This document shows, one piece after another, positions 9,602-18,395 of a stretch of DNA of 64,000 bases. Numbering within the stretch: the first letter of the stretch is position 1; each line of letters starts with the position of its first letter. The stretch lies in contig CAZHVS010000008.1 of the NCBI GenBank assembly GCA_964536015.1, positions 94,275-158,274 on the forward strand, in the 5' to 3' direction. Made by a program: the position numbers and the translations under genes. Source of the stretch: CAZHVS01 sp964536015. Its GTDB lineage: Bacteria; Bacteroidota; Ignavibacteria; Ignavibacteriales; Ignavibacteriaceae. The notes under the pieces are model-generated. The model worked only from the letters and a program-made list of their open reading frames with translations. It was not told where the DNA came from and made no database searches.

Positions 9602-10987
9602 TTACTTGTGGAAATTTTTAATAAACTCCTCGACTTCAGGAATTCCTCCCTGGTAAATAAGGTAACCATTATAAGGCTCACGTTTAGTAATATCATCACA
9701 TATAGGAGTAAGCATAATTTTTCTAACTTCTTCTAAATCATCAGTTTGTCCGAGCGCCCAACCTAATTTAATGTAAGCAACCTCCGGTAGCATATTTTCA
9801 GCAGGAATAATTCCCTTGGCCATCAAATCTCTTCCAGTATCGTATACAAACATATGAACATAGCCCCAAAGAGTTTGCACGGTCATATAAATAGCTACTC
9901 CTTTTTTTGTTGCTCTTTCAATTGCCGGATATAATGGTTTATTTACATGTCCTAAACCTGTTCCTGCAATTATAATACCTTTATACCCATTGTCGACTAA
10001 GGAGTCAATCATATCCGGGTGCATATTAGGGTAATAATAAACCATCGCAACTCTTTCCTCAAAGAAAGGTTTTATAATAACATTTTTATCTTTTCTTCTA
10101 TGATTATATTTTTTCTTTATCAATTTAATTTCATTTCTTGAGACCATTGCAACGGGTGTTTCACCAAGCGTTCTAAAAGTTGATCTATAAGATGAGTGCA
10201 TTTTCCTGACTCTAGTTCCTCTATGCAGTAATCCATATTCATCTGAAGTTGGACCAAACATACAAACCATGACTTCTGCGATATTTCCATGTCCGGCTGC
10301 ATATGTAGCATGCATAAGATTTAATGCAGCATCACTGCTAGGTCTATCCGAAGAACGCTGAGATCCAACTAAAATAATTGGAACTGGTGGATTTTGAACC
10401 ATATATGTTAATGCAGTCGCTGTGTGGTGCAAAGTGTCAGTTCCATGTCCAATTACTATTCCATCAATTCCATTTTCAATTTCTTTCCCGATTGCAACCG
10501 CCAATTTCTTATATTGGTCTGGTCCCATATTCTCGCTAAAAACTGCAAATAATTTTTCTGTAGTAAGATTGCAAATATCCGCTAATTCTGGAACTGCACC
10601 ATATAATTCTCCCGGAGTAAAAGCAGGAATGACCGCTCCTGTTCTGTAATCTAATCTTGATGCAATAGTTCCACCTGTTCCAAGTAATTTTACTTTTGGT
10701 AAACCAGGAGTATATGGAAATTCTTTTTCGGGAATTTTATAAACAGCTTTTTTGTAACCAGTTTCAATCATAGATTGAATAGTTTGTATATCAATTCCAA
10801 TATTATACCCTGTGATAATTTTAACCACAATATGTTTATCGTCGTCATTTTCAGAACGAGGTAAAATAGTCCCCTTGAATGTTCCTCTTGTAGTAACAAT
10901 TTCTGCTTGTCCCCAAACTCTAACATTATACTTCATTAAAGTATTAAGTGCCTGACCTTTGTATCCTTGAAAAATATCATTGCTCAT
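9602..10987 (-). CDS. gatD: Glu-tRNA(Gln) amidotransferase subunit D (archaeal type)
   Basis: This 461-residue protein combines a small N-terminal beta domain (about 1-90) with an L-asparaginase-type amidase (about 95-440). That extension separates GatD from ordinary asparaginases of about 330 residues. The catalytic set is complete: T107 in GTGGTIAS, T183 and D184 in GHGTDT, and K261 in VRKMHSS. The spacing is essentially that of archaeal GatD (76-77 and 153-154 residues). GatD releases ammonia from glutamine for GatE. gatE lies 66 bp upstream on the same strand. It starts at ATG after a GGAG site. Assignment rests on length, motifs and the gatE partner. Confidence 0.93.
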   Translation of the reverse strand: MSNDIFQGYKGQALNTLMKYNVRVWGQAEIVTTRGTFKGTILPRSENDDDKHIVVKIITGYNIGIDIQTIQSMIETGYKKAVYKIPEKEFPYTPGLPKVKLLGTGGTIASRLDYRTGAVIPAFTPGELYGAVPELADICNLTTEKLFAVFSENMGPDQYKKLAVAIGKEIENGIDGIVIGHGTDTLHHTATALTYMVQNPPVPIILVGSQRSSDRPSSDAALNLMHATYAAGHGNIAEVMVCMFGPTSDEYGLLHRGTRVRKMHSSYRSTFRTLGETPVAMVSRNEIKLIKKKYNHRRKDKNVIIKPFFEERVAMVYYYPNMHPDMIDSLVDNGYKGIIIAGTGLGHVNKPLYPAIERATKKGVAIYMTVQTLWGYVHMFVYDTGRDLMAKGIIPAENMLPEVAYIKLGWALGQTDDLEEVRKIMLTPICDDITKREPYNGYLIYQGGIPEVEEFIKNFHK

Positions 10988-11053
10988 AGATTTTTCTCCA
11001 ACTCAATCAATATTTTATAAGAATAAGTTCTATAGCGAACTCTAAAATTTAAT

Positions 11054-13021
11054 TTATGCATTATCTACCTCTGCACTAATTTCAGTAAGATTAAAATTTC
11101 CTAATGCAAGTTTTCTAAGTTGTCCCATAATCCAGTTAGTTCTTGCATCTTTTAATTTTGAAGTATGATTTTCATCAAATTTTTTCTTAAGAAATTTAAC
11201 CCGTGATAAGATTTCTTCTTTCATTACTCTTTTAAAATTGATACTCAATAATGCTGATTCAAAATCCATTTTTGCATGTTCGTAAATTATGGGCAGAATT
11301 TTTTTTGCAAGTTCATAATCAATTTTTTCGTTTTTCAGAAATTCAAATAAAAAAACAATTTTTTCATAATCAAATTCAGGAGAACGTTGATAATGTCCTT
11401 CTATATATTTCAATGTATGACCGAAAAATGTTCCGACAAATTTTGGTTTGATATTCAGTTCAATTATAATTTTTTCAATAAACGGAAAAAGATTTTTCTT
11501 GAGAATAAATTCATATGTATCTTGAGGTATATTCCATTCTTTAAGTTGATTATATCTATTTATTACTTCAGAAGGAAGATTCTTTCTAAGCTCTTCAATC
11601 TCAGATTCCTCTAATGGAATCGGTGCAGAATCTGTATCGGGATACATTCTATCTGCTCCGGGAAGAACTCTTTCAAACATTGTTGTACCGTCTTTAAAAG
11701 ATTTTCTTGTCTCATTAGGAACCTTGATGAACGCCAATTTACATCTTTCTTCAATTGTCTCTATTGCGGTAGGAATATCTTCTTCATGTCCCCAAATTAT
11801 CAATTGAGAATCTCTTTCCTTGCTATTGAACAGATCCTGAATTTTTTTCCAGTACTCAGAATTTATAGATGGTTCGATTTCTTCCGAATGAACTAAATTT
11901 GGTTTTTCTATACAAGCAATTACTTTTAATCGATCACTTAATTCATCAGCAAATATTTTACCTGGTTGCGTAAAATGAGAAAGAATTCCTTTAAAACCAG
12001 GAAGATTAATTGCAATTACTTTTTTCTTTTTTTCTTTTTTCTTACCGTTTAGGAAAGGAATATCAATTACTTTCTTATCAATAGATAAATAATCAATTTT
12101 CCAATTTTTCGATTCATTGATTCCAGAGTTTAAAATATCTTTGATTCTTAATAATGCAATTTGTCTGAAGCACTCATTGTGAGTTAATTCTGGAATCCAT
12201 TTAGTATGAGCTACACCTTTAATCTCAACTCTGCTACCTCCTTTGCAGCTAACATTAACATCCTGTCTTGATGCACCCATGCCAGTTCTAACTTTGCCAG
12301 TACTTCTATTTAAAAATCTTATATAATCACAAGCTTCTTTAACTTCGTTTGGATTAACGCAATCAGGATAAGTTACTGTTTCAATTAATGGCATTCCAAG
12401 TCTATCAGTTTTGTATACACGAGTATGTCCAACATCAGAAATTTCTCTACAAGAATCTTCTTCAATGCTTAGTTGAATTAATCTTACTTTTTTATTCTTT
12501 AGTGGAATTTCACCTTCAACCCCAATTATTGCAGTCCTCTGAAAACCAGTAGGAATACTCCCATCCAGATATTGTTTGCGTGTAATATGAACTTCGCCAA
12601 CAATATTCAGTTTACAAAGTAAAGAAATTTCAAGTGCTATAGAAAGAGCTTCTTTATTAATTGGAAATGGTGGAGTATCATCAACCTCATAAGTACACGT
12701 AGTTTCATCTTTGATTTTGTAAATTATTTCTTTACGTGTTTTAAATTCCATTAATGCTGTTCCATCATACTCCCCTAGCTCACTTAAGGTTGGACGCATA
12801 TGTCTAATTATTTCAGCATCAAAGTCAGTACCTTTGTAATATAAGCCTGCAGGGCATCTGCAGAATAGTTTTTCTTTGGTTAATAATTGCTGATGAACTT
12901 CAAGCCCGGACATAAAACCAATTTTATTATAATCATCTTGAGTCGCAAATTTTCTTGCTATGTATCCAATAGCCTTTTTAGATAGTTCATAGTTTTCTTT
13001 TGGATTAAAATTGTTTTTCAT
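11054..13021 (-). CDS. gatE: Glu-tRNA(Gln) amidotransferase subunit E (archaeal type)
   Basis: This 655-residue protein belongs to the GatB/GatE family. The cradle domain contains MSGLEVHQQLLTKEKLFCRCP and the GASRQDVNVS segment. Unlike GatB (about 480 residues), it carries an AspRS-like GAD insertion (about 335-450, beginning LPGFKGILSHF) and the LPGADRMYPDTDSAPI signature. A helical YqeY-like tail ends the protein (about 510-650). GatE activates and transamidates Glu-tRNA(Gln) using ammonia from GatD. It starts at ATG and opposes nuoA across 289 bp. GatDE is described mainly from archaea, so its presence in this bacterial context is unusual. Confidence 0.93.
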   Translation of the reverse strand: MKNNFNPKENYELSKKAIGYIARKFATQDDYNKIGFMSGLEVHQQLLTKEKLFCRCPAGLYYKGTDFDAEIIRHMRPTLSELGEYDGTALMEFKTRKEIIYKIKDETTCTYEVDDTPPFPINKEALSIALEISLLCKLNIVGEVHITRKQYLDGSIPTGFQRTAIIGVEGEIPLKNKKVRLIQLSIEEDSCREISDVGHTRVYKTDRLGMPLIETVTYPDCVNPNEVKEACDYIRFLNRSTGKVRTGMGASRQDVNVSCKGGSRVEIKGVAHTKWIPELTHNECFRQIALLRIKDILNSGINESKNWKIDYLSIDKKVIDIPFLNGKKKEKKKKVIAINLPGFKGILSHFTQPGKIFADELSDRLKVIACIEKPNLVHSEEIEPSINSEYWKKIQDLFNSKERDSQLIIWGHEEDIPTAIETIEERCKLAFIKVPNETRKSFKDGTTMFERVLPGADRMYPDTDSAPIPLEESEIEELRKNLPSEVINRYNQLKEWNIPQDTYEFILKKNLFPFIEKIIIELNIKPKFVGTFFGHTLKYIEGHYQRSPEFDYEKIVFLFEFLKNEKIDYELAKKILPIIYEHAKMDFESALLSINFKRVMKEEILSRVKFLKKKFDENHTSKLKDARTNWIMGQLRKLALGNFNLTEISAEVDNA

Positions 13022-13238
13022 AATTATTTATTATCAAATTTTTTATTTTTTACCTTTCTAAATTATGAATATCTATGGAGAATATAATATTAGACTTAAA
13101 AATTTTCATTCATATTTTCAGTATTTTATTGCTCTATGCTTTACAAATTACAACACGGATTTATTTTATTTTGATGAATAAAACATCACAATTCTCATTT
13201 ATAAAAATTTTTATTAGGAAAATTGTATAAACATAACG

Positions 13239-13246
13239 TAATTTTG
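13239..13246 (+). promoter_or_regulatory. Bacteroidota-type -7 element before nuoA
   Basis: TAATTTTG fits the TAnnTTTG -7 consensus and lies 64 bp before the nuoA start. A TTG lies only 13 bp upstream, so the -33 element is not convincing. The 289-bp divergent gatE/nuoA gap otherwise holds only AT-rich sequence and a doubtful 51-codon frame. nuoA has an AGGA ribosome site just before its ATG. Confidence 0.4.
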
Positions 13247-13310
13247 CCTCAACGATTCTTGACAATTTTAAACTGTATCGTTAATTTTTCACAAAAGAAA
13301 TTAGGAATTA

Positions 13311-13721
13311 ATGTTAACAGAATTCGGTAAAATATTTGTTTTCTTCTTAGTTGCAATTATCTTCGTAATAGTTGCACTAGTTTTTGCTAAGATAATCAGA
13401 CCTGCCCGCCCGACCCACGAAAAACGTTTAACATATGAATGCGGAGAGTCTCCTGAAGGTTCACCTTGGATAAGATTTAATATTCGCTTTTATGTTGTTG
13501 CACTTATCTTTTTAATCTTTGATGTTGAAGTAGTTTTGCTTGTTCCATGGGCAATGGTTTATCAACAATACGGAATTGCTGGTTATTTAGTAGGAGGAAT
13601 TTTTCTTGTATTGCTGGCTCTTGGCATGGCTTACGAATGGAAAAAAGGTGACCTTGAATGGGCTAGACCTCATCCTAAACCACCGGTAATTGTAAAAGAA
13701 AAGATTTTAAATGACATTTGA
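13311..13721 (+). CDS. nuoA: NADH-quinone oxidoreductase subunit A
   Basis: The protein has 136 residues and three membrane helices (about 8-30, 60-85 and 90-112). The family signature ERLTYECGESPEGSPW-like loop is present (KRLTYECGESPEGSPW), with the conserved Cys, and the FDVEVVLLVPWA helix is typical. NuoA sits in the membrane arm near the quinone site of complex I. It opens the nuoABCDHIJKLMN operon and has an AGGA site 5 bp before ATG. The C-terminal tail (WARPHPKPP) is a little longer than in E. coli. Confidence 0.96.
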   Translation: MLTEFGKIFVFFLVAIIFVIVALVFAKIIRPARPTHEKRLTYECGESPEGSPWIRFNIRFYVVALIFLIFDVEVVLLVPWAMVYQQYGIAGYLVGGIFLVLLALGMAYEWKKGDLEWARPHPKPPVIVKEKILNDI

Positions 13722-13768
13722 CCTTTTCTTTTTTAATTGATTTTACTAACTAAATAAAAAAATAATAT

Positions 13769-14263
13769 ATGAGTCTTTTAGATACTCAATTTTCGGATAA
13801 CAATATAATTATTACAAAAGTTGATGACCTGCTCAACTGGGCACGATTGTCATCAATATGGCAGGTTAGTTTTGGACTTGCGTGCTGTGCTATTGAGATG
13901 ATGGCTACTTCTGCCTCTCACTATGATTTTGACAGATTCGGCGTTATTCCTCGTCCCACACCACGCCAGGCAGATGCAATAATTATTTCGGGTACTGTAA
14001 CTTTTAAAATGGCATTAAGAATTAAAAGAATTTATGAGCAAATGCCTGACCCCAAATATGTTATATCTATGGGTAGTTGTGCTAACTGCGGCGGACCTTA
14101 CTGGGAACACGGTTATCATGTTCTTAAAGGGATTGACAGAGTAATTCCTGTTGATGTATATGTTCCTGGATGTCCACCACGTCCAGAAGCATTACTAGAA
14201 GGTTTATTAAAGCTACAGGAAAAAATCAGGAATGAATCTCTTGTTAAAAAGGCAATTGTATGA
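13769..14263 (+). CDS. nuoB: NADH-quinone oxidoreductase subunit B
   Basis: The protein has 164 residues. The four ligands of cluster N2 are present: the adjacent pair C39-C40 in FGLACCAIEMM, C104 in SMGSCANCGG and C135 in VPGCPPRPE. This subunit passes electrons to quinone at the junction of the peripheral and membrane arms. Its stop overlaps the nuoC start by 4 bp (ATGA), so the two are translationally coupled. NuoB and NuoC/NuoD are separate polypeptides here, not fused. Confidence 0.97.
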   Translation: MSLLDTQFSDNNIIITKVDDLLNWARLSSIWQVSFGLACCAIEMMATSASHYDFDRFGVIPRPTPRQADAIIISGTVTFKMALRIKRIYEQMPDPKYVISMGSCANCGGPYWEHGYHVLKGIDRVIPVDVYVPGCPPRPEALLEGLLKLQEKIRNESLVKKAIV

Positions 14264-14793
14264 AGACTGCAGAAGAAATTTATAATTCACTTAAAGAAAA
14301 ATTTAACGAAGATGTAATCAAAATTATTACAAATCTTCCGAAAGAAAATATTATTGAGATAAAACCTGAAGCAATCGATAAGATTTGTCTCTTCCTGCGA
14401 GACACTCCTGATTACGATTTTGATAGCTTAATTTTACTCTCAGGGGTGGATGATGAGAATGGTCAGAAAGTAACTCAGGCAGATGGAAGTTTTGATATAA
14501 CTAGTGGAACTTTATCTGTTGTTTATCATATAGAATCAATTAAGTTGAAACATAAACTGTGTTTAAGAACATCTGTACCAAGAGAAAAACCGGAAGTTCA
14601 ATCAGTTGCCAATATATGGCGAGGAAGTGATTATCACGAAAGAGAAGCTTTTGATATGTTTGGAATCATTTTCCTTAATCATCCAAATTTACAAAGAATA
14701 TTAATGCCTTATGATTGGGATGCAGGTTATCCTTTAAGAAAAGATTATCGAAACCCAGAGTTTTATAAAGGCATGAAAGTTCCATATAATTAA
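14260..14793 (+). CDS. nuoC: NADH-quinone oxidoreductase subunit C
   Basis: This 177-residue protein is the 30-kDa subunit of complex I. The signature NIWRGSDYHEREAFDMFGIIF lies at about residues 122-142 and is followed by LMPYDWDAGYPLRKDY. The N-terminal half is more variable, as in the family. It scaffolds the connecting module together with NuoD. It overlaps nuoB by 4 bp and is followed by nuoD after 9 bp. Confidence 0.95.
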   Translation: MKTAEEIYNSLKEKFNEDVIKIITNLPKENIIEIKPEAIDKICLFLRDTPDYDFDSLILLSGVDDENGQKVTQADGSFDITSGTLSVVYHIESIKLKHKLCLRTSVPREKPEVQSVANIWRGSDYHEREAFDMFGIIFLNHPNLQRILMPYDWDAGYPLRKDYRNPEFYKGMKVPYN

Positions 14794-14802
14794 GAAAAAA
14801 TT

Positions 14803-15918
14803 ATGGCATTAAAAACAGAAACAATGGTCCTTAATATGGGACCGCAACATCCTTCAACTCACGGCGTACTTAGACTTGAGTTAGAACTTGATGGTGAAGT
14901 AGTTGTTAACGTTAAACCTCATATAGGTTATCTTCACAGGTGTTTTGAAAAGCATTGTGAAGCAATGACATATCCGCAAATAATTCCTTATGTAGATAGA
15001 CTGGATTATCTTGCTGCAATGAATAATGAATTGGCTTATGTTATTGCTGTTGAACGCCTTTGCGATATTCAGGTTCCGGAAAGAGTTGAATACATTCGTG
15101 TTATTATGAATGAGTTAAACAGAATAGCATCTCACCAGGTGGCTCTTGGAACTTATGGAATTGATATTGGTGCCTGGACACCTTTCTTATATTTGTTCAG
15201 AGATAGAGAAAAAATTCTTTCATTATTTGAGATGACATGCGGTGCTAGGTTGCTATACAATTATATATGGATTGGTGGTCTTTCACACGATATTCATCCG
15301 GATTTTTTAAGATTGACAAAAGAGTTTGTTGATTTCTTTAAAGGGACAATTAAAGAACTAAATAATCTTTTATCTTATAATAAAATATTTATTGAACGTA
15401 CTGCCAATATTGGAATTCTTCCTTCTGAAACCGCTATTAATTGGGGTGTAACAGGTCCTAATCTAAGAGCAAGTGGTGTTAAATGGGACATTAGAAGAAA
15501 TGATCCTTATTCTATTTATGATAGATTTGAATTTGAAATTCCTGTTGGGCAAGGATTAAAAGGAACTGTTGGTGACTGCTGGGACAGATATTATGTGCGC
15601 GTTTTAGAAATGGAACAAAGCCTCAGAATTATTGAACAAGCTATCGCACAAATTCCTGATGGTGATGTAAAAGCAGCCATCCCAAAAAGGATTAAGCCTC
15701 CTGAAGGACAAATTTATTCACGTATTGAAAACCCTAAAGGTGAACTTGGTTTCTTTATTGTTAGTAAAGGTGGCTTACAACCTCATCGAGTTAAGGTACG
15801 TCCACCTTCATTTGTTACATTATCTGTTCTTGGTGAACTTTGTAAAGGACATTTAGTAGCAGATGTGATTGCAAATCTTGGAAGTATTGATCTAGTACTT
15901 GGAGAAATTGACAGATGA
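14803..15918 (+). CDS. nuoD: NADH-quinone oxidoreductase subunit D
   Basis: This 371-residue protein is the 49-kDa, hydrogenase-related subunit that forms the quinone cavity with NuoB. It begins with the diagnostic NMGPQHPSTHGVLR and carries GYLHRCFEKHCEAMTYPQ. The conserved RxxxPSFVTLSVL region and the C-terminal DLVLGEIDR end are present. The catalytic His of the PSTHG loop is intact. The stop overlaps the nuoH start by 4 bp. Confidence 0.97.
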   Translation: MALKTETMVLNMGPQHPSTHGVLRLELELDGEVVVNVKPHIGYLHRCFEKHCEAMTYPQIIPYVDRLDYLAAMNNELAYVIAVERLCDIQVPERVEYIRVIMNELNRIASHQVALGTYGIDIGAWTPFLYLFRDREKILSLFEMTCGARLLYNYIWIGGLSHDIHPDFLRLTKEFVDFFKGTIKELNNLLSYNKIFIERTANIGILPSETAINWGVTGPNLRASGVKWDIRRNDPYSIYDRFEFEIPVGQGLKGTVGDCWDRYYVRVLEMEQSLRIIEQAIAQIPDGDVKAAIPKRIKPPEGQIYSRIENPKGELGFFIVSKGGLQPHRVKVRPPSFVTLSVLGELCKGHLVADVIANLGSIDLVLGEIDR

Positions 15919-16988
15919 TTAACAACTTCGTTTATGATATTTTTGGCAGTGTGGATATTTTTTCCGCACTTATCTCTACTGCTGTACCTTTAGTTTACAT
16001 TTTAATTTATGCTTTATTTGCAATTTGGTTAGAAAGAAAAGTATCTGCACACATGCAGGATAGACTCGGACCAATGAGAGTAGGTTGGCATGGAGCTTTA
16101 CAAACTATTGCAGATATGGTAAAGTTAATTCAAAAAGAAGATACTACAGCAGATGATAATGATAAAAAATTATTTAATATTGCACCACTACTTGTATTTA
16201 CTGGCAGTTATGTAGGTTTTGCAGCAATCCCTTTTTCTTCTGTATATATTGGAAGCAATATTGATTTAGGCCTTTTATATATTGTTGCTGTATCTGGATT
16301 TGTTGTAGCAGGAATTTTAATGGCTGGCTGGTCATCTAATAATAAATATTCTTTATATGGTGCAGTTCGTTCCGCTTCACAAATGGTTAGTTATGAAATA
16401 CCAACTGTACTTGTTATCATTATGATAATTATGATTGCCGGTACTTTAAATTTACACGAACTCAGTTCTATGCAAACAAGCAGTTTCTGGAACTGGTGGA
16501 TTTTTGGTGGAACTCTTGCGGGATGGAAAAAATTTGTTCTTATTCCATTTATGTTTATAGCGTTTATTTCTGTCTTTATAAGTTCACTTGCAGAAGTAAA
16601 CAGAGCACCATTCGATATACCTGAAGCTGAATCGGAACTTGTTGCCGGATATTTTACTGAATATTCGGGAATGAAATGGGGAATGTTTATGCTTGGCGAA
16701 TATGCTAATATGTTTATCGTTTCATCAATTATTGTAGCCATTTTTCTTGGTGGTTTCCAATCTCCATTTGGTTATCTCGGTAACAGTCTAAATGTTCCCT
16801 GGTTAATTCCTGTTGAACAATTTATTTGGTTTACAATTAAAGGAATGTCTTTCATCTTTATACAAATGTGGTTAAGATGGACTCTTCCCCGTCTTCGAGT
16901 TGATCAATTAATGGAAATGTGTTGGAAATATTTAATTCCAATTGCGTTTGTTAATATTGTAATAGTCGGTTTAATAATGGTTTTATAA
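15915..16988 (+). CDS. nuoH: NADH-quinone oxidoreductase subunit H
   Basis: The protein has 357 residues and about eight to nine membrane helices. Conserved segments include WLERKVSAHMQDRLGPMRVGWHG after the first helix, EVNRAPFDIPEAESELVAGYFTEYSGMKWG near residue 230, and the RWTLPRLRVDQLMEMCWK C-terminus. NuoH links the quinone site to the proton channels of the membrane arm. It overlaps nuoD by 4 bp and is followed by nuoI after 3 bp. Confidence 0.97.
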   Translation: MINNFVYDIFGSVDIFSALISTAVPLVYILIYALFAIWLERKVSAHMQDRLGPMRVGWHGALQTIADMVKLIQKEDTTADDNDKKLFNIAPLLVFTGSYVGFAAIPFSSVYIGSNIDLGLLYIVAVSGFVVAGILMAGWSSNNKYSLYGAVRSASQMVSYEIPTVLVIIMIIMIAGTLNLHELSSMQTSSFWNWWIFGGTLAGWKKFVLIPFMFIAFISVFISSLAEVNRAPFDIPEAESELVAGYFTEYSGMKWGMFMLGEYANMFIVSSIIVAIFLGGFQSPFGYLGNSLNVPWLIPVEQFIWFTIKGMSFIFIQMWLRWTLPRLRVDQLMEMCWKYLIPIAFVNIVIVGLIMVL

Positions 16989-16991
16989 AAT

Positions 16992-17582
16992 ATGAAACAA
17001 TACTTTAAAAATATTTATGATGGAATTGTAACAGCATTAATTGGAATGAGAATTACATTTTCACATCTCTTTACTCCTGCTGTAACAATTCAATATCCTC
17101 ATGAAAAACCAAAATTACCTGAAAGAGCCCGAAACAGATTATATGTTAATATGGACGATTGTATCGGTTGTGATCAATGTGCCCGTGCATGTCCTGTCGA
17201 TTGTATAACAATTGAAACTGTTAAGGGTTTACCAACTGATGATATTGGTAAAACTTCTCAAGGGAAGAAAAAAGCTTTGTGGGTAACAAAATTTGAAATT
17301 GATATAGCAAAGTGTTGTTATTGCAGTCTTTGTGTTTGGCCTTGTCCTACTGAATGTATCTTTATGACAGATATATACGAATTTTCGGAATACGACAGGA
17401 ATAAATTGATTTATAACTTTGCTACTTTATCACGTGAAGAAGTTCAACAAAAAAAGGACAATTATGCAAAGTTTGAAGCAGAAAAAGTTGCTCAAAAAGC
17501 TGCAGATCCTAAACCTGTTATAAAGCCTGTTGAACAAAAACCGGAACAAAAAACTGATAACCCGGGAGAAACTAAAGAATGA
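16992..17582 (+). CDS. nuoI: NADH-quinone oxidoreductase subunit I, with extended C-terminus
   Basis: This 196-residue protein is an 8-iron ferredoxin-type subunit. The two CxxCxxCxxxCP motifs are C57/C60/C63/C67 and C108/C111/C114/C118. They hold clusters N6a and N6b, which carry electrons toward NuoB. After about residue 150 there is a hydrophilic Lys/Glu/Pro/Gln-rich tail (KPVIKPVEQKPEQK) with no fold signature. With no NuoEFG in the operon, this subunit is the likely entry point for an external donor; that is an inference. It overlaps nuoJ by 4 bp. Confidence 0.95.
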   Translation: MKQYFKNIYDGIVTALIGMRITFSHLFTPAVTIQYPHEKPKLPERARNRLYVNMDDCIGCDQCARACPVDCITIETVKGLPTDDIGKTSQGKKKALWVTKFEIDIAKCCYCSLCVWPCPTECIFMTDIYEFSEYDRNKLIYNFATLSREEVQQKKDNYAKFEAEKVAQKAADPKPVIKPVEQKPEQKTDNPGETKE

Positions 17583-18070
17583 ATCTGTATGATATAATTT
17601 TTTACTTTTTTGCAGCAATTACAATCATCTCTGCATTTTTTGTAGTAACAACCAAAAACATTATTCACTCGGCTTATAATTTATTGCTAACATTTTTTGG
17701 TGTTGCTGGAATCTATGTTTTGTTAGGTGCAGACTTTATAGCTATTGTTCAATTAATTGTATATGTTGGTGGTATTTTAATACTTATGCTTTTTGGTGTG
17801 ATGTTGACAAATAAGATTACTAATGTATCGATTAAGACAGAAGCAGCTTATGTTATTCCTTCTTCAATTGTAGTAGGATTATTCACAGGAATATTAATTG
17901 CTGTTCTTGTTAACACAAACTGGAAAGTATTTCCTTCAGAGCAGCCTGTTCCAACTACAAGAAGCCTTGGTGTTGTTATGATGAACGAATATGCTGTAAT
18001 TTTTGAATTACTTGGAATACTTTTACTTATTGCATTAATCGGTGCTGCAAGCATCGCCAGAAATAAATAG
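17579..18070 (+). CDS. nuoJ: NADH-quinone oxidoreductase subunit J
   Basis: This 163-residue membrane protein has five predicted helices. The family segments VTTKNIIHSAYNLLLTFFGVAGIYVLLGADF and IVYVGGILILMLFGVML, including the pi-bulge region, are clear. The C-terminus ends in LLLIALIGAASIARNK. It forms part of the hinge between quinone chemistry and proton pumping. Its start overlaps the nuoI stop, and nuoK follows after 7 bp. Confidence 0.95.
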   Translation: MNLYDIIFYFFAAITIISAFFVVTTKNIIHSAYNLLLTFFGVAGIYVLLGADFIAIVQLIVYVGGILILMLFGVMLTNKITNVSIKTEAAYVIPSSIVVGLFTGILIAVLVNTNWKVFPSEQPVPTTRSLGVVMMNEYAVIFELLGILLLIALIGAASIARNK

Positions 18071-18077
18071 GTTTTAT

Positions 18078-18389
18078 ATGAGTAGTATCGGATTAAATCA
18101 TTTTTTAATAGTAAGTGCAATCCTTTTTTCACTCGGCATTTATGGTATCGTTACAAGGAAGAATGCTGTAATGGTTCTTATGGGAATTGAATTGATTCTC
18201 AACTCGGCAAATATAAATTTTATTGCCTTTTCCCGATTTGGAAACTTTGGTTACCAAGGACAGCTTTTTGCATTATTTGTAATTGTATTGGCTGCTGCAG
18301 AAGCTGCCATCGCTCTTGCTATTGTTTTGAATATTTATAAACAATTTACCACAGTTAATGTGGATGAAATAGATAAATTAAAAGAATAG
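18078..18389 (+). CDS. nuoK: NADH-quinone oxidoreductase subunit K
   Basis: Starting at the ATG at 18078 (MSSIGLNHFLIVSAILFSLG) the protein has 103 residues and three membrane helices, matching NuoK. An upstream start at 18042 would overlap nuoJ by 29 bp and add non-family residues, so it is not used. The conserved glutamates lie in VLMGIELILNSANINF and in the LAAAEAAIALAIVL helix. It is a small antiporter-related subunit in the proton path. nuoL follows after 6 bp. Confidence 0.96.
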   Translation: MSSIGLNHFLIVSAILFSLGIYGIVTRKNAVMVLMGIELILNSANINFIAFSRFGNFGYQGQLFALFVIVLAAAEAAIALAIVLNIYKQFTTVNVDEIDKLKE

Positions 18390-18395
18390 AGTTTT

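Noticed and set aside
9602..10987. Ordinary L-asparaginase (ansA)
   Set aside because: The extra N-terminal domain, the 461-residue length, archaeal GatD-like spacing of catalytic residues and the adjacent gatE all favour GatD.
13075..13230. Small 51-codon frame (MENIILDLKIF...) with one hydrophobic stretch between gatE and nuoA
   Set aside because: It lies in AT-rich divergent promoter DNA, has no convincing ribosome site, overlaps the nuoA promoter neighbourhood only slightly upstream, and matches no family I recognise. Such frames arise easily by chance in this base composition.
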